From NCBI RefSeq assembly GCF_007483685.1, contig NZ_VMKN01000001.1, forward strand, positions 3,104,143-3,168,142: DNA of 64,000 bases. The letters run 5' to 3'. Numbering within the stretch: position 1 is the first letter of the stretch; every line of letters begins with the position of its first letter. Of the stretch, positions 8,035 to 16,963 are shown one piece after another. Under the pieces are notes generated by a model. That model saw only the letters and a program-made list of their open reading frames with translations, ran no database searches and was not told the origin of the DNA. Source of the DNA: Litoribacter populi. GTDB lineage: Bacteria; Bacteroidota; Bacteroidia; Cytophagales; Cyclobacteriaceae. The position numbers and the translations under genes are program-made.

Positions 8035-9020
8035 CGGTGTAGAGCCTGCCTGATGGCAGTCAGGGTTTATTTCCCTGCGCTGGCGCGCGGCGGGAGAAAT
8101 AAGTTTAAGGCCTGCCTGGCGGCAGACAGGGTTGATGGGATTAACGGATTAAGGAGCTTCGCCATGGATTGACGGACTGGGGTAGAAAGTAGATTCCCGG
8201 TGCTGGCCTCCCGTCATTGCGCATAGTCCCGAGTAGCCTTGCGGATCGGGAAACCCGACCAACCTGTACTTCCAGTGAATAGGTCGGGTGTGGCAATCTT
8301 GACCTGTAATTAAAGCCAAGTCTAGATTGCTTCGCCCCGGCGACGTTGTGAAAAATAATAATGGAGCCGGGACTTCCCGATTCGCTCCGCTCTCGGGACA
8401 GGCGCAAGGACGGGGACAAATCCAGGTCTCGTGAAAATTGGATAGAATAAGTAGAAGGTAGATGTCCCGATTGGCGCCCAAAAGGTATATCACGAGGGCG
8501 CATCGGGACGGTAGAAGGTAGAGAACAACGGCGTTACAAGAAGAGGGCACGCTTCATCTCTAACCCTCGCCGCAGTGGTCATGGCGAAGCCGACCACTCA
8601 GCGGCGAATCTACTATCTACTATCTACCAGAGTAGGATGTAGAAAGTAGATTCCCGGTGCTGACGCACGGCGGGAGGGTTAGAGGGTTAGTAATGAAGGC
8701 AGGTGAAGGCGGGACGGTAGAAGGTAGAGAGAACAACGGCGCTACAAGAAGAGGGCACGCTTCATCTCTAAACCTCGCCGCAGTGGTCATGGCGCAGCCG
8801 GCCACTCAGCGGCGAATCTACTATCTACTATCTACCTATTATCGGTGTAGAGGTTTATTTCCCGGCGCTGACGCGCGGCGGGAGGTGTAGAGGTTTAGGG
8901 ATGAAGGCAGATGAAGGTTGCCACCTGCATCCCTTGGCGTCGCTTGCGGTTTCTAAACCTCTAAACCTCTGGATGTGCGCAGCACCAATCCAGAAATAAA
9001 CCCTGACTGCCGTCCAGGCA
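8035..9020. repeat. Large family A repeat block containing a copy of the 137-291 repeat
   Basis: About 1 kb without a gene. It holds family A units in both flank variants (GTAGAAAGTAGATTC from 8178 and 8638; TTTAGAGG from 8845), several GAATCTACTATCTAC inverted arms, and at 8254-8445 a second copy of the repeat found beside the IS110-like fragment. All open frames here repeat peptides seen in other copies and are not credible genes. The first 80 bases after the antitoxin gene (7951-8034) probably hold its promoter. Confidence 0.85.
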
Positions 9021-9024
9021 GGCT

Positions 9025-9291
9025 CTAAACCAATAGGCTAACACCCAGTGCTTTGGCATATTGTGAGATGGAGGTACCTAAAGAAAAGGTGGCTTCTAGA
9101 CCGGCAGCCCGTTTTCTGCTGGGTTCAAGGGCCTCTATCCATTTAACAGCTTGCTTCACGCGGTTGGGATTGTTGTGGTTGTAGAGGTGGACCTGGGGGT
9201 GGGTTTGGAGGAGGGAATCGGTGTCGCCGATGCCTTGGGTGGCGATGGTGGGGAGGGACATGAGGAGGTATTCGCCTGGGTCAAGAAACAC
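9025..9291 (-). pseudogene. C-terminal fragment of a glycosyltransferase
   Basis: Eighty-eight codons beginning at a GTG that lies inside the last codons of the upstream membrane-protein gene. The start of the fragment (GEYLLMSLPTIATQGIGDTD) matches the UDP-sugar-binding EYL-GLP region near the C-terminus of GT4-type glycosyltransferases; compare EYLGAGLPVIFSPGIGDLD in the neighbour at 11963-13132. The N-terminal two-thirds are missing, and an in-frame stop sits just before. It is therefore a remnant left where the polysaccharide cluster joins the repeat-rich region. It overlaps the 3' end of the next gene by 11 bases. Confidence 0.75.
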
Positions 9292-10495
9292 TTTTTAGCT
9301 CTAATCTAGCCTTTATTCTCATTAACCTTTTGATCTTCTTTATTTTTTGATCCTTTAAAAAATTATAATAGGAGTACAACAAGAAGAAGAGAAAAAAGAT
9401 AAAGGTCATATTTTTCATTCTAACCATTATTCCAAAATTACTTAATGAACCTGCAAAAGCCAATGTAGCAATTATGAATGTCATCAACATCACCTTGATA
9501 GCATTGGGGGATTTTTTGTATGCTTGAAACAGGTTAGTTTTCATACCTACATGAACAACCAGTATTAGGCAGATCAAATTTTCAACGGAATTCAAAAGAC
9601 TTGAAAAATTATGCGCATCAAAAAATAATGGCCGGAATAGAAAAGTAAACACTTTAAGGGGATATGGGTATCCAGACATATCAACAAAAGATCCACCATA
9701 GCTCAAATTCACACTTGTCTTGTTAAATAACTCCTCAACGTTTTCGGTATTAAGTTCTTCTATTTTTAAGAATATCATTACCTCTCCATATATAAAGACA
9801 AAGCCAAGAATTGCTACAGCGAAAAAGATAAGTTTGTAGGAGAAATGAAGCTTACTGTCCAATAAGAGCATCATTGCCGCAGAAAAAAGCACAATAAAGG
9901 CAACATGAGGTCTCACATGATAAATTAATAAAGCACTAATTGCCACCAACACCACATACTTTCTTAAATCCCTAATCCCATAAAAGAACATGACTAAAAA
10001 TAAGAATACCAAGGAATCTTTTCCTATTCCCGAAGACCAAAAATGAAGACTTGGCAAAAGGAGGATATTAGGCCAAATCCCTATTCCGAAAACGTTCATT
10101 TTAACCTTTTCCTTGAATAAATCCTGCCCAATTAAGTACAGAAGGATAAAGGCCCAGGCTGAAACACTGGAATAAAGAAATGTACCGGTCCAGAAGTCAA
10201 GACCTAGAATACGGGAAAAAGGGTAGTTAATGAAAAACACGAAATTATTATGCGTGCCATATGTACTCAGCCATGACTCAAAATTGAATTGTCTAAACCT
10301 ATCACCCAAGTTCCAATAAAAACTTGTATCAGTGCCTTGTGCAAACCATCCATAATAAAAGCCTATCAACACATGGTAATGATAAAGCAATATGGAAAAA
10401 TTAAGGCCTTTTACACCGGTTCTTGGTTTCACAAACTCAGAAATAAAAACCAAGCTCAGGATATAAAGCAATATGGAAAAGAATATATCTAGCAT
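9281..10495 (-). CDS. EpsG/Wzy-like polytopic membrane protein
   Basis: A 404-residue membrane protein with about ten hydrophobic segments, ending in a basic cytoplasmic tail (KDQKIKKIKRLMRIKARLEL). It is a paralogue of 2996-4234: FRPLFFDAHNF and SLSNFGIMVRMKN are shared, but here the C-terminus is intact up to about the last five residues. Those lie on the junction with the glycosyltransferase fragment. It is the last complete gene of the minus-strand glycan cluster, one base after the stop of the UbiA-like gene. A glycan polymerase or other membrane glycosyltransferase role is likely, but no catalytic residue can be named. Confidence 0.7.
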   Translation of the reverse strand: MLDIFFSILLYILSLVFISEFVKPRTGVKGLNFSILLYHYHVLIGFYYGWFAQGTDTSFYWNLGDRFRQFNFESWLSTYGTHNNFVFFINYPFSRILGLDFWTGTFLYSSVSAWAFILLYLIGQDLFKEKVKMNVFGIGIWPNILLLPSLHFWSSGIGKDSLVFLFLVMFFYGIRDLRKYVVLVAISALLIYHVRPHVAFIVLFSAAMMLLLDSKLHFSYKLIFFAVAILGFVFIYGEVMIFLKIEELNTENVEELFNKTSVNLSYGGSFVDMSGYPYPLKVFTFLFRPLFFDAHNFSSLLNSVENLICLILVVHVGMKTNLFQAYKKSPNAIKVMLMTFIIATLAFAGSLSNFGIMVRMKNMTFIFFLFFLLYSYYNFLKDQKIKKIKRLMRIKARLELKSVS

Positions 10496-10496
10496 A

Positions 10497-11306
10497 CTAA
10501 GATACTACCCTTCTATAAACACCAGACTTAATCATAAGAAAGATTCCAGCCCGAAATAGAAAGAAATAGATAAACACATACAACCAGATGGAATTAATTC
10601 CCCAGAAAAACCCTGCAACACCAATCGATAACAATCCTATTCCATAATAAACGGCACGGAAGGTGTCAAGCGGCCCTATTAACTCTTGCAGGCTCGACAT
10701 TTCATACTTTGGCTTTACGGAATGCTCGATTGTACGTAATATCGGGAAAGAAAATAGCAAGATGATATAAGGCTCAAAACCAAATTGGAAATCAAGGAGA
10801 AAATAGACTGGAAACCAATATTTCAAAACACATAGAACAAAGTAAGTTAACACATTGTACCTTGACCTGATCCAATTATGCAATTGAAAAGCAATGCTAA
10901 TCAAAGCCAGGTATAGTCCACAATAAACTATTTGCCTCCATTCCATCAGATTAGTAAATATAATAACTCCTATAATAGCCCCAAGGAAACTCAATCTGAT
11001 AGCTACAATAGAAGGAAGATTTTTCGAAATGTAATTAATATCATCAGCCGGAATTCTAAGATTGGGATATCGTTCCTTGTTGATGGTTATAGAGTCATTC
11101 ACTATATACCCAATTTCATAAGGTAACATCCACATGACTAGTATTAATATGAAAAGGACACCCTGTTCATGGATGCTCACCCCGTAAAACCCAAATAGGA
11201 AAACTGCCAGAAACAGTGGATAGATGTAGATAAGGGAGTAAACTTCTGCCTTTATCCTCAACCTCGAAAAATAGAGATAATTGAAGGGGGCTATGAATTT
11301 AAACAT
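10497..11306 (-). CDS. Membrane protein, possibly UbiA-superfamily (degenerate)
   Basis: A 269-residue protein with about eight hydrophobic segments. After the second or third segment it has YEIGYIVNDSITINKERYPN, which resembles the first aspartate-rich motif of UbiA prenyltransferases (NDxxDxExD). The expected aspartates after the first are replaced by other residues. It overlaps the HAD-phosphatase gene upstream by eight bases. In several bacteria a HAD phosphatase and a UbiA-type phosphoribosyl-decaprenyl transferase are fused or adjacent, which supports the assignment. With the degenerate motif it may be inactive or have another activity. If not UbiA-like, it is an unclassified membrane protein of the glycan cluster. 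Confidence 0.5.
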   Translation of the reverse strand: MFKFIAPFNYLYFSRLRIKAEVYSLIYIYPLFLAVFLFGFYGVSIHEQGVLFILILVMWMLPYEIGYIVNDSITINKERYPNLRIPADDINYISKNLPSIVAIRLSFLGAIIGVIIFTNLMEWRQIVYCGLYLALISIAFQLHNWIRSRYNVLTYFVLCVLKYWFPVYFLLDFQFGFEPYIILLFSFPILRTIEHSVKPKYEMSSLQELIGPLDTFRAVYYGIGLLSIGVAGFFWGINSIWLYVFIYFFLFRAGIFLMIKSGVYRRVVS

Positions 11307-11973
11307 GGATCAATTGCCAGTTGGGATAGGGCTTGAGTTTCTTTTTCCAATAATTAACATTCTGCCTTTTAGAGATGACAAAAGACGTCTCACAAAGTTC
11401 AATCAAATCAATATCATCCTTGTTATCGGTAAACACAGTGGTAAATTCACTTTGAATACAGCCATTCTCAAAAGCAAAACCTGCTTTTTTCCCTTTGATA
11501 TCTATTGAGAATTTACCGGTATAGCATCCTTTAGCGTCTACATCCAAAGTGGAGCAAATAAAAGAACTTACCCCTAGTTCATCAGCAATAGCCTTCACCA
11601 CAGGGTCAATAGATGCACTAATTAAAATAATTTCCTTTTTTTCACATGAAGCACTCTTAAGAACCTCGTGAACTCTATCAATTTTTTTGGAGCACAATAT
11701 CTCCTTTACAAACTTTTCTGCTTCCAAAGCTACCTCTTCTTTCGGGGCTCCCTTTAACAAACCAACTAAATATTCCCGCAAGGGCAAGTTCCACCCGATT
11801 TTACTAAGCGCCACAACAAGCGCTTTTCCAGGAAGGGAAAGTAAGAGGCAAATTTTTAAATATTGAAGATTATTATTTTTGTTCAGGTAATATTTCAAAA
11901 AATCATAGGTTGTGTTAGACCTATACAAGGTCCCACAAACATCAAAAAGGATTTTCTTTGCGTCAGAGGCCAT
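11299..11973 (-). CDS. HAD-superfamily phosphatase
   Basis: A 224-residue haloacid dehalogenase-like phosphatase of the phosphoserine-phosphatase (IB) type. Motif I reads FDVCGTL near residue 10: the nucleophile aspartate is present, but the usual second aspartate (DxD) is a cysteine, a variant seen in some HAD proteins. Motif II is LISAS (about residue 117), and motif IV is FTDNKDDID (about residue 181) with the metal-binding acidic residues. Next to a UbiA-like gene, a role in dephosphorylating a lipid-linked sugar phosphate is possible, but this is inference. It overlaps the glycosyltransferase gene upstream by 11 bases. Confidence 0.7.
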   Translation of the reverse strand: MASDAKKILFDVCGTLYRSNTTYDFLKYYLNKNNNLQYLKICLLLSLPGKALVVALSKIGWNLPLREYLVGLLKGAPKEEVALEAEKFVKEILCSKKIDRVHEVLKSASCEKKEIILISASIDPVVKAIADELGVSSFICSTLDVDAKGCYTGKFSIDIKGKKAGFAFENGCIQSEFTTVFTDNKDDIDLIELCETSFVISKRQNVNYWKKKLKPYPNWQLIHV

Positions 11974-13132
11974 ATTGAAAGGCTTGATGATAAATACTAG
12001 CTGTTTTGCTTATGGAATATTCCTGATAGGCAAAATCAGTTATTTCCTTCTTGCACTCGGCTTTTTGTTGAGCGCTAAGCCAATCCGTAAAACCCCCTTC
12101 ATCAAAATTTTCCACATCATAACAATAAGCAAAACCCTTTCGACCAAGCACATGATCCAGGTCACCTATACCAGGTGAAAAAATAACCGGTAAGCCTGCT
12201 CCCAAGTATTCTGCTATTTTTATTGGAGCAACTCCTTTCATGGAGAATGTAGCTCTTCTGAAAGATATGCCAATATCTGCTTTTCGTAGTTCCTCATTCA
12301 CAGAAGCTGGGGGCACACATTTAATTATAATCGATGAATCAAGTTCAAGGGAGAGGGATTCAATAATAGATTTAGCCCTTTCCAAATGCATTGTTAAAAT
12401 AGTCAATTTCGCATGTACAAATTTTGACTTAATCAGCAGAAACAAGTCTATAAGTTCAGGTAACATATACTGGGGACCTAATGAACCTGAATAAATCAGA
12501 TGAGGAAAGGGTTGATCAGTGATAGGAAACGCATCCTTAAACTTTTTTATTGTCCCATTATTAACCTTAAATATTTTGTCTTTATCCTGGCCCTTCGGGA
12601 GTGTCTTTGCTATTATTTGCCGTGCATGTTCAGTTCTACAGATGATAGATTGGGCCTTTTTATAGGCATCTAATTCAACCAATTTAAAGAATCTGTACCT
12701 TAAGTTTTTAACTGATAAACCATTAAAATCCACCCTTTCTTCTAAGGGAAACCCGTCGGCATCAAAAATTAACATTTGCTTCTTGCCCAGAAGTTTCTTA
12801 GAAACAAAAAATGAGGTAACTGCGCGTGGCATTATAACCTGAATGTTATTCGTTTCAATATACTGCTTAAGCTTAAAATGATCCCAGTATTTAGCTTTTA
12901 GAAAGTTTAAAAGACTAAATTTTAGGTTCAACTTAATAGGAAAGTAATTTATACCAAGTTGTTCAAGAGTTTTGCTTCTTTGGCAGACCTTTTCATCATC
13001 CGCCCAAGTAAATTGTGCTACATGAAAATCATAACCATAACAATTTTGAAGCTCTTGAAATATGGGTCCAAATAAATTTTCAAGGTAATTGACGTCAGGT
13101 CCATCCCAAGTGATAAATAAAATTTTCTCCAT
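11963..13132 (-). CDS. Glycosyltransferase, group 1 (GT4-like)
   Basis: A 389-residue GT-B-fold glycosyltransferase. The second Rossmann domain starts near SGSLGPQY (about residue 217). The nucleotide-sugar-binding region is IKIAEYLGAGLPVIFSPGIGDLD near residue 305 (quoted in part; the conserved glutamate is in AEYL). It has no membrane segment. It abuts the next glycosyltransferase gene without any gap, so the two are certainly cotranscribed. Donor and acceptor sugars cannot be predicted. The broken fragment at 9025-9291 is closely similar in its C-terminal region. Confidence 0.8.
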   Translation of the reverse strand: MEKILFITWDGPDVNYLENLFGPIFQELQNCYGYDFHVAQFTWADDEKVCQRSKTLEQLGINYFPIKLNLKFSLLNFLKAKYWDHFKLKQYIETNNIQVIMPRAVTSFFVSKKLLGKKQMLIFDADGFPLEERVDFNGLSVKNLRYRFFKLVELDAYKKAQSIICRTEHARQIIAKTLPKGQDKDKIFKVNNGTIKKFKDAFPITDQPFPHLIYSGSLGPQYMLPELIDLFLLIKSKFVHAKLTILTMHLERAKSIIESLSLELDSSIIIKCVPPASVNEELRKADIGISFRRATFSMKGVAPIKIAEYLGAGLPVIFSPGIGDLDHVLGRKGFAYCYDVENFDEGGFTDWLSAQQKAECKKEITDFAYQEYSISKTASIYHQAFQYGL

Positions 13133-14269
13133 TTATTTGGCCAGCTTCAATTCTTGGGTATAAAATTCAGTTAATGCTTTAGTATATATTTCAACAGAAA
13201 ACCTACTCTTCACATCCTCCATTCCCCTAATTCCCATTTGCTTTCTTTCTTCACTGTCCATTTCTACCATGGCTTTCATCTGGGCAACCATATTGTTATG
13301 ATCGTTGGGATCTAGCAACAATCCTGTATGGGCTTTGATGATTTCGCTTGGCCCGCCTACTTTGGTGGCCAAGCTGGGCAAACCCAATTGCATGGCTTCA
13401 GCCAAAGAAAGCGAAAATCCCTCCGAAAAGGAAGGTAATACAAAGGCATCGGCTGCAATCAAAAAAGGATTGACATTAGCATGGAATCCCAAAAAATGCA
13501 CCTGTGAATCTAGCCCTTTGTTCATTGCAAGGGTTTTGAGACTTTCTTTATCAGGCCCTTCCCCTATAATCCAAAATTGTAATTCCTTTTCCTTTATTTC
13601 AGTTTGGAGGGAGGCCAAAGCATTAATTAATCCATCTAGATTTTTGATACCTACTAACCTGCAAGTAGTAATAAACACAAACTGCTCTTTCTTTCTCTTT
13701 TCTTTCAAATTATGAATCAGCGTATCTATTTTTTCCTTTTCCTCTTGAGACAATTCCAGTTTGGGTTTGCCCATGGGATAATAGATCACTTCAATTTTTC
13801 GATCCGAAGCTTCTCCCAATTCCATCAACACCTTTTTGACCGCTTTGGAGATGGCGATGATTTTATTTGCTTTGATATAGGTCAATCTGAAAATCTGTTT
13901 CCAATAAGAATGGTGATTGGGAAAACCCACCTCCTCTCCTAACCTCAGCGGTACGCCCGCCCACCAAGCTGCCCAAATCCCATGAAAATTCCCTTCCCCA
14001 TTAGAACAATGCACCACATCAGGCCTTTCTTCCTTGAAAATCCGAACCAATATTCGGATTAGCTTAAAGTTGGGAATTTGCGGATTCTCATTCAATACCC
14101 TCACCTGATATCCCATGGCTAATAATAGCCTGCTGGTCTGTCCGCCTTTGCCCAAAGCCAAAAAAATCATTTGATAATTCGGGTAATTCAGCATACCATC
14201 GGCTGTCAATTCCATATGTTTTTCTACCCCACCAAAATCCAGTTCTGTGACTATTCTGATTATTTTCAT
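13133..14269 (-). CDS. Glycosyltransferase family 4 protein
   Basis: A 378-residue GT4 glycosyltransferase, predicted to be cytoplasmic and peripheral. The N-terminal acceptor-side loop is LDFGGVEKHMEL, and the catalytic EX7E-type region is FSEGFSLSLAEAMQLGLP (about residues 290-307), with both glutamates present. FITTCRLVGIKNLDGLI (about residue 200) opens the donor-binding domain. It is one of at least seven glycosyltransferases in the cluster and abuts its downstream neighbour exactly. Sugar specificity is unknown. Confidence 0.88.
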   Translation of the reverse strand: MKIIRIVTELDFGGVEKHMELTADGMLNYPNYQMIFLALGKGGQTSRLLLAMGYQVRVLNENPQIPNFKLIRILVRIFKEERPDVVHCSNGEGNFHGIWAAWWAGVPLRLGEEVGFPNHHSYWKQIFRLTYIKANKIIAISKAVKKVLMELGEASDRKIEVIYYPMGKPKLELSQEEKEKIDTLIHNLKEKRKKEQFVFITTCRLVGIKNLDGLINALASLQTEIKEKELQFWIIGEGPDKESLKTLAMNKGLDSQVHFLGFHANVNPFLIAADAFVLPSFSEGFSLSLAEAMQLGLPSLATKVGGPSEIIKAHTGLLLDPNDHNNMVAQMKAMVEMDSEERKQMGIRGMEDVKSRFSVEIYTKALTEFYTQELKLAK

Positions 14270-14276
14270 GGGATCC

Positions 14277-15113
14277 TTAGGAAGTAAAATTCATTTTTTG
14301 TTGAGCTTCCATCTTCTTTGAAATGCAGAGGTAATTGGTGGTTTTGAAAACCTCTAAATCCTCCGAATATTCTTGGATTGGAAACAATCCGTCCTTAACA
14401 ATTCTGTAAATTCGAAAGGTAGGTGAAAGCAGATAATAAAAATCCTGGAAAAATGTCCTCGAATCAATGTTACAACCTCCAAACTCAAATTGGATGGTAT
14501 TAATCTTTCCAGCATCAAGCATTTGCTTCGCTCCTTTCATAACAGACAATTCATGTCCTTCCACATCGAGTTTCAAAAAATCAATCTCTCCTATTTCTCT
14601 TTCATGACAAAAGCTATCCAAAGTCGTCACCTCCACTTGTTCCATTTCTTTGGTCTCTATACCAAAGTGATCTAATTTTCTATCGTACAATGAAGCCAAT
14701 CCTGCTCCTTTTTCAGGGTAGAAAAGTGTCAGTTTTGCAGCTAATTCACCCAAGGCTTTTTGATGAAGGAAAACCTGATTTTGTATTCCAACTTTCTCCT
14801 TCAATATTCGAAATGTATGTTTAGAAGGTTCAAAGGCATGGATATCGGCCTTTTCATGAAAAAGCTTTTTGAGCAAGATTGAATATTCCCCTTTGTTCGC
14901 TCCAAGATCAAATAGCATCAGGTGGTCCTTATTCAAAAATAAAGATTTTACATGCTTAAGGGCAACTACCTCACCACTTTCTTCAATATTGTAACCACCT
15001 ATATTCATCCCTGATAAGCCGAGACGATAGAGATACTGAAAGATAGCCTGATATTTCAGTTTCCCTCGATGCTTGCTCAAAGCATATTTAAGAATTTGAT
15101 TGAGTATTTTCAT
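14277..15113 (-). CDS. FkbM family methyltransferase
   Basis: A 278-residue SAM-dependent methyltransferase. Motif I is MLFDLGANKGEYS (about residues 87-99), IHAFEPSK follows, and the FkbM hallmark LKLDVEGHELSVMKG is near residue 200. It is the second FkbM gene in the window (the other is at 1481-2119). It sits between a GT4 and a fucosyltransferase gene, so it probably O-methylates a sugar of the glycan, possibly as a chain-terminating step, as in some ABC-exported O-antigens. That last point is inference. Confidence 0.87.
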   Translation of the reverse strand: MKILNQILKYALSKHRGKLKYQAIFQYLYRLGLSGMNIGGYNIEESGEVVALKHVKSLFLNKDHLMLFDLGANKGEYSILLKKLFHEKADIHAFEPSKHTFRILKEKVGIQNQVFLHQKALGELAAKLTLFYPEKGAGLASLYDRKLDHFGIETKEMEQVEVTTLDSFCHEREIGEIDFLKLDVEGHELSVMKGAKQMLDAGKINTIQFEFGGCNIDSRTFFQDFYYLLSPTFRIYRIVKDGLFPIQEYSEDLEVFKTTNYLCISKKMEAQQKMNFTS

Positions 15114-15974
15114 TTAAATGATGATCGCTTGAGGTTGGTAAAAGGCTTTTTTGTCTTCATAGATATTTTGGGCTGCTTCATCATTGTACCATCTGTTTGG
15201 CTGGACAATGATCTTATTTGGATTGGGATTTAATCGGGAAGCCCACCAACTGAAGGTGCTATTGGCAATAACCTGATGTTTACAGGATTTCAATAGATCA
15301 AATTCCAAAAAATCTTGATGTTCACACAATTCCCCAGCAAAGACCGCATTTCTTAAAAATGGCATATTCTTTCTTACCCATTCCTGATCATCTGAAAAAA
15401 CATAGAAAATAGGATTTTCAATCTTGGATTTGATTAGATTGATCGCAGATTCATAATAGGTGATCGGTGTCAGGCCAAAGTATTGATTGTATTGGGTGTT
15501 ACTGGCGTAGTCTCCTCTTCTGATATGAATGCCAACTGAGTTAACAGAATTAACTTGACTTTTCTCTTTAAGATATGCCTTACTGGTAAACTGTGGCTTC
15601 AACTCCAACTCCTTAGCTATTTCATCTACAAAGTCATCAAAATAGGCATTCCAGGTCCAATATCCCTTAACCAATAAATTAGCTTTTTTTGGGATTTCAG
15701 TCCATTGATTAGGACGTTCTTCAATTAATGGATGATAAATGAAATTAGAAATGGGGTGGTTTATTATTGGGTGATTTAATACATTAATCACTTTTTTGGG
15801 AAGATGTCTTAAATAAATTTGAAACCGATTTAATCCAAACTCCCTATCCTTGAAGGAAGTAAAAGCATGTATATCTGAGGTTAAAAAAGTGTTAGCTTTT
15901 TCTGCTAATTTTCTTCCATGGACATACTGGAAAATTTGATTCCCAAGCCCACCCCAAAATCTAACTATTATCAA
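15114..15974 (-). CDS. Alpha-1,2-fucosyltransferase-like glycosyltransferase (GT11)
   Basis: A 286-residue GT11 family protein. The N-terminus GGLGNQIFQYVHGR and the motif GIHIRRGDYAS at about residues 148-158 are the hallmarks of bacterial alpha-1,2-fucosyltransferases (the HxRRGDY motif binds GDP-fucose). The C-terminal STFSWWASRLN is also conserved. The length is typical of the family. GDP-L-fucose supply would begin with the gmd gene at 27493-28599. It overlaps the GT2 gene upstream by four bases. Confidence 0.88.
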   Translation of the reverse strand: MIIVRFWGGLGNQIFQYVHGRKLAEKANTFLTSDIHAFTSFKDREFGLNRFQIYLRHLPKKVINVLNHPIINHPISNFIYHPLIEERPNQWTEIPKKANLLVKGYWTWNAYFDDFVDEIAKELELKPQFTSKAYLKEKSQVNSVNSVGIHIRRGDYASNTQYNQYFGLTPITYYESAINLIKSKIENPIFYVFSDDQEWVRKNMPFLRNAVFAGELCEHQDFLEFDLLKSCKHQVIANSTFSWWASRLNPNPNKIIVQPNRWYNDEAAQNIYEDKKAFYQPQAIII

Positions 15975-16963
15975 GACTCTTGAATTTTAAAAATTTTCAC
16001 AATTTGTTTATAAAACCAAGGAAATTGATATCCATGTGATTCATACCAAGAGTATGCATCTGCCATCAATCTGGCCAATTTCAACTGGAATAAAGCATGA
16101 TTTAAATTAAATTTTCTATTTGCTAATTCTTTTGTCACTTCTTTCAAAATTTGATAAGGAGATCTGTAAATCAATTTCACTTTGGCTTCCTCAAATACCT
16201 CAACATGATATACCGCGCAGGAAAAAACTCCGAAAACTAACCTTTTGCAATAAGCTAAAGAAATCTTTTTTTGTTCTGTCAGGTGGTTGATGATTAATTG
16301 GGGTGCAGTACCTGCGTACTTATCCAATTGGATGGCACAGTAAACAATCTGACTATCTCCTCCTGAGGTCAAAGCTCCTCCCTTTCTGCAAGTTGCCGTC
16401 ATTTTGTTGTGATTGACGTTTTCCAAGTATAGCTGAGCAACGTCTTTTTTTATAGCAAGTCCGGTTCCGGAGGGGTACTTTATATTCCAGTATTTGGTAT
16501 TATCAAAGACCACTTCATCTTGGTTCTTTTCCTGAAACAACCATGGATATAAGTCCAACCAATCTGGAATTTCTGTTTCATATTCTACTGTAATCTTTCC
16601 AGGTCCCCAGGCCCATACATGGGGACGCATTTGTATCAACCCTTGCAAGCCCATCAAATAATTGGAATCTATTTCATTGTCATCATCCAAGCACACAAGG
16701 AATTCTCCTTTGGCTTTTGAAAAAGCATTGAGAATAGAATAAATTTTCCCTTGTTTCTTTTCTTCTAAAATGGAAAAGGGTATACCATCAAATTCACAAA
16801 GTATTTCGTCAATCCAGTTATTATAGCTGTTATTGTCTGAGATGATATATTCAACAGTAGCGTCTTTGGGTATTTTAAGTTTTGCAATACTTTGAAGAAT
16901 CCTTTTGATAAATCCTTTGTGAGGATTATAAGTGAATAAGATAATGCTATATTTAATTGGCAT
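15971..16963 (-). CDS. Glycosyltransferase family 2 protein
   Basis: A 330-residue GT-A-fold glycosyltransferase. It starts with YSIILFTYNPHKGF, has the nucleotide-binding ISDNNSY, and carries the metal-binding FLVCLDDDNEID near residue 93. The C-terminal half contains ALTSGGDSQI, a pattern shared with the GT2 protein at 24747-25796 (ELSGGEDIEI), so the two belong to the same subgroup. It overlaps the upstream gene by 11 bases. Confidence 0.85.
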   Translation of the reverse strand: MPIKYSIILFTYNPHKGFIKRILQSIAKLKIPKDATVEYIISDNNSYNNWIDEILCEFDGIPFSILEEKKQGKIYSILNAFSKAKGEFLVCLDDDNEIDSNYLMGLQGLIQMRPHVWAWGPGKITVEYETEIPDWLDLYPWLFQEKNQDEVVFDNTKYWNIKYPSGTGLAIKKDVAQLYLENVNHNKMTATCRKGGALTSGGDSQIVYCAIQLDKYAGTAPQLIINHLTEQKKISLAYCKRLVFGVFSCAVYHVEVFEEAKVKLIYRSPYQILKEVTKELANRKFNLNHALFQLKLARLMADAYSWYESHGYQFPWFYKQIVKIFKIQES

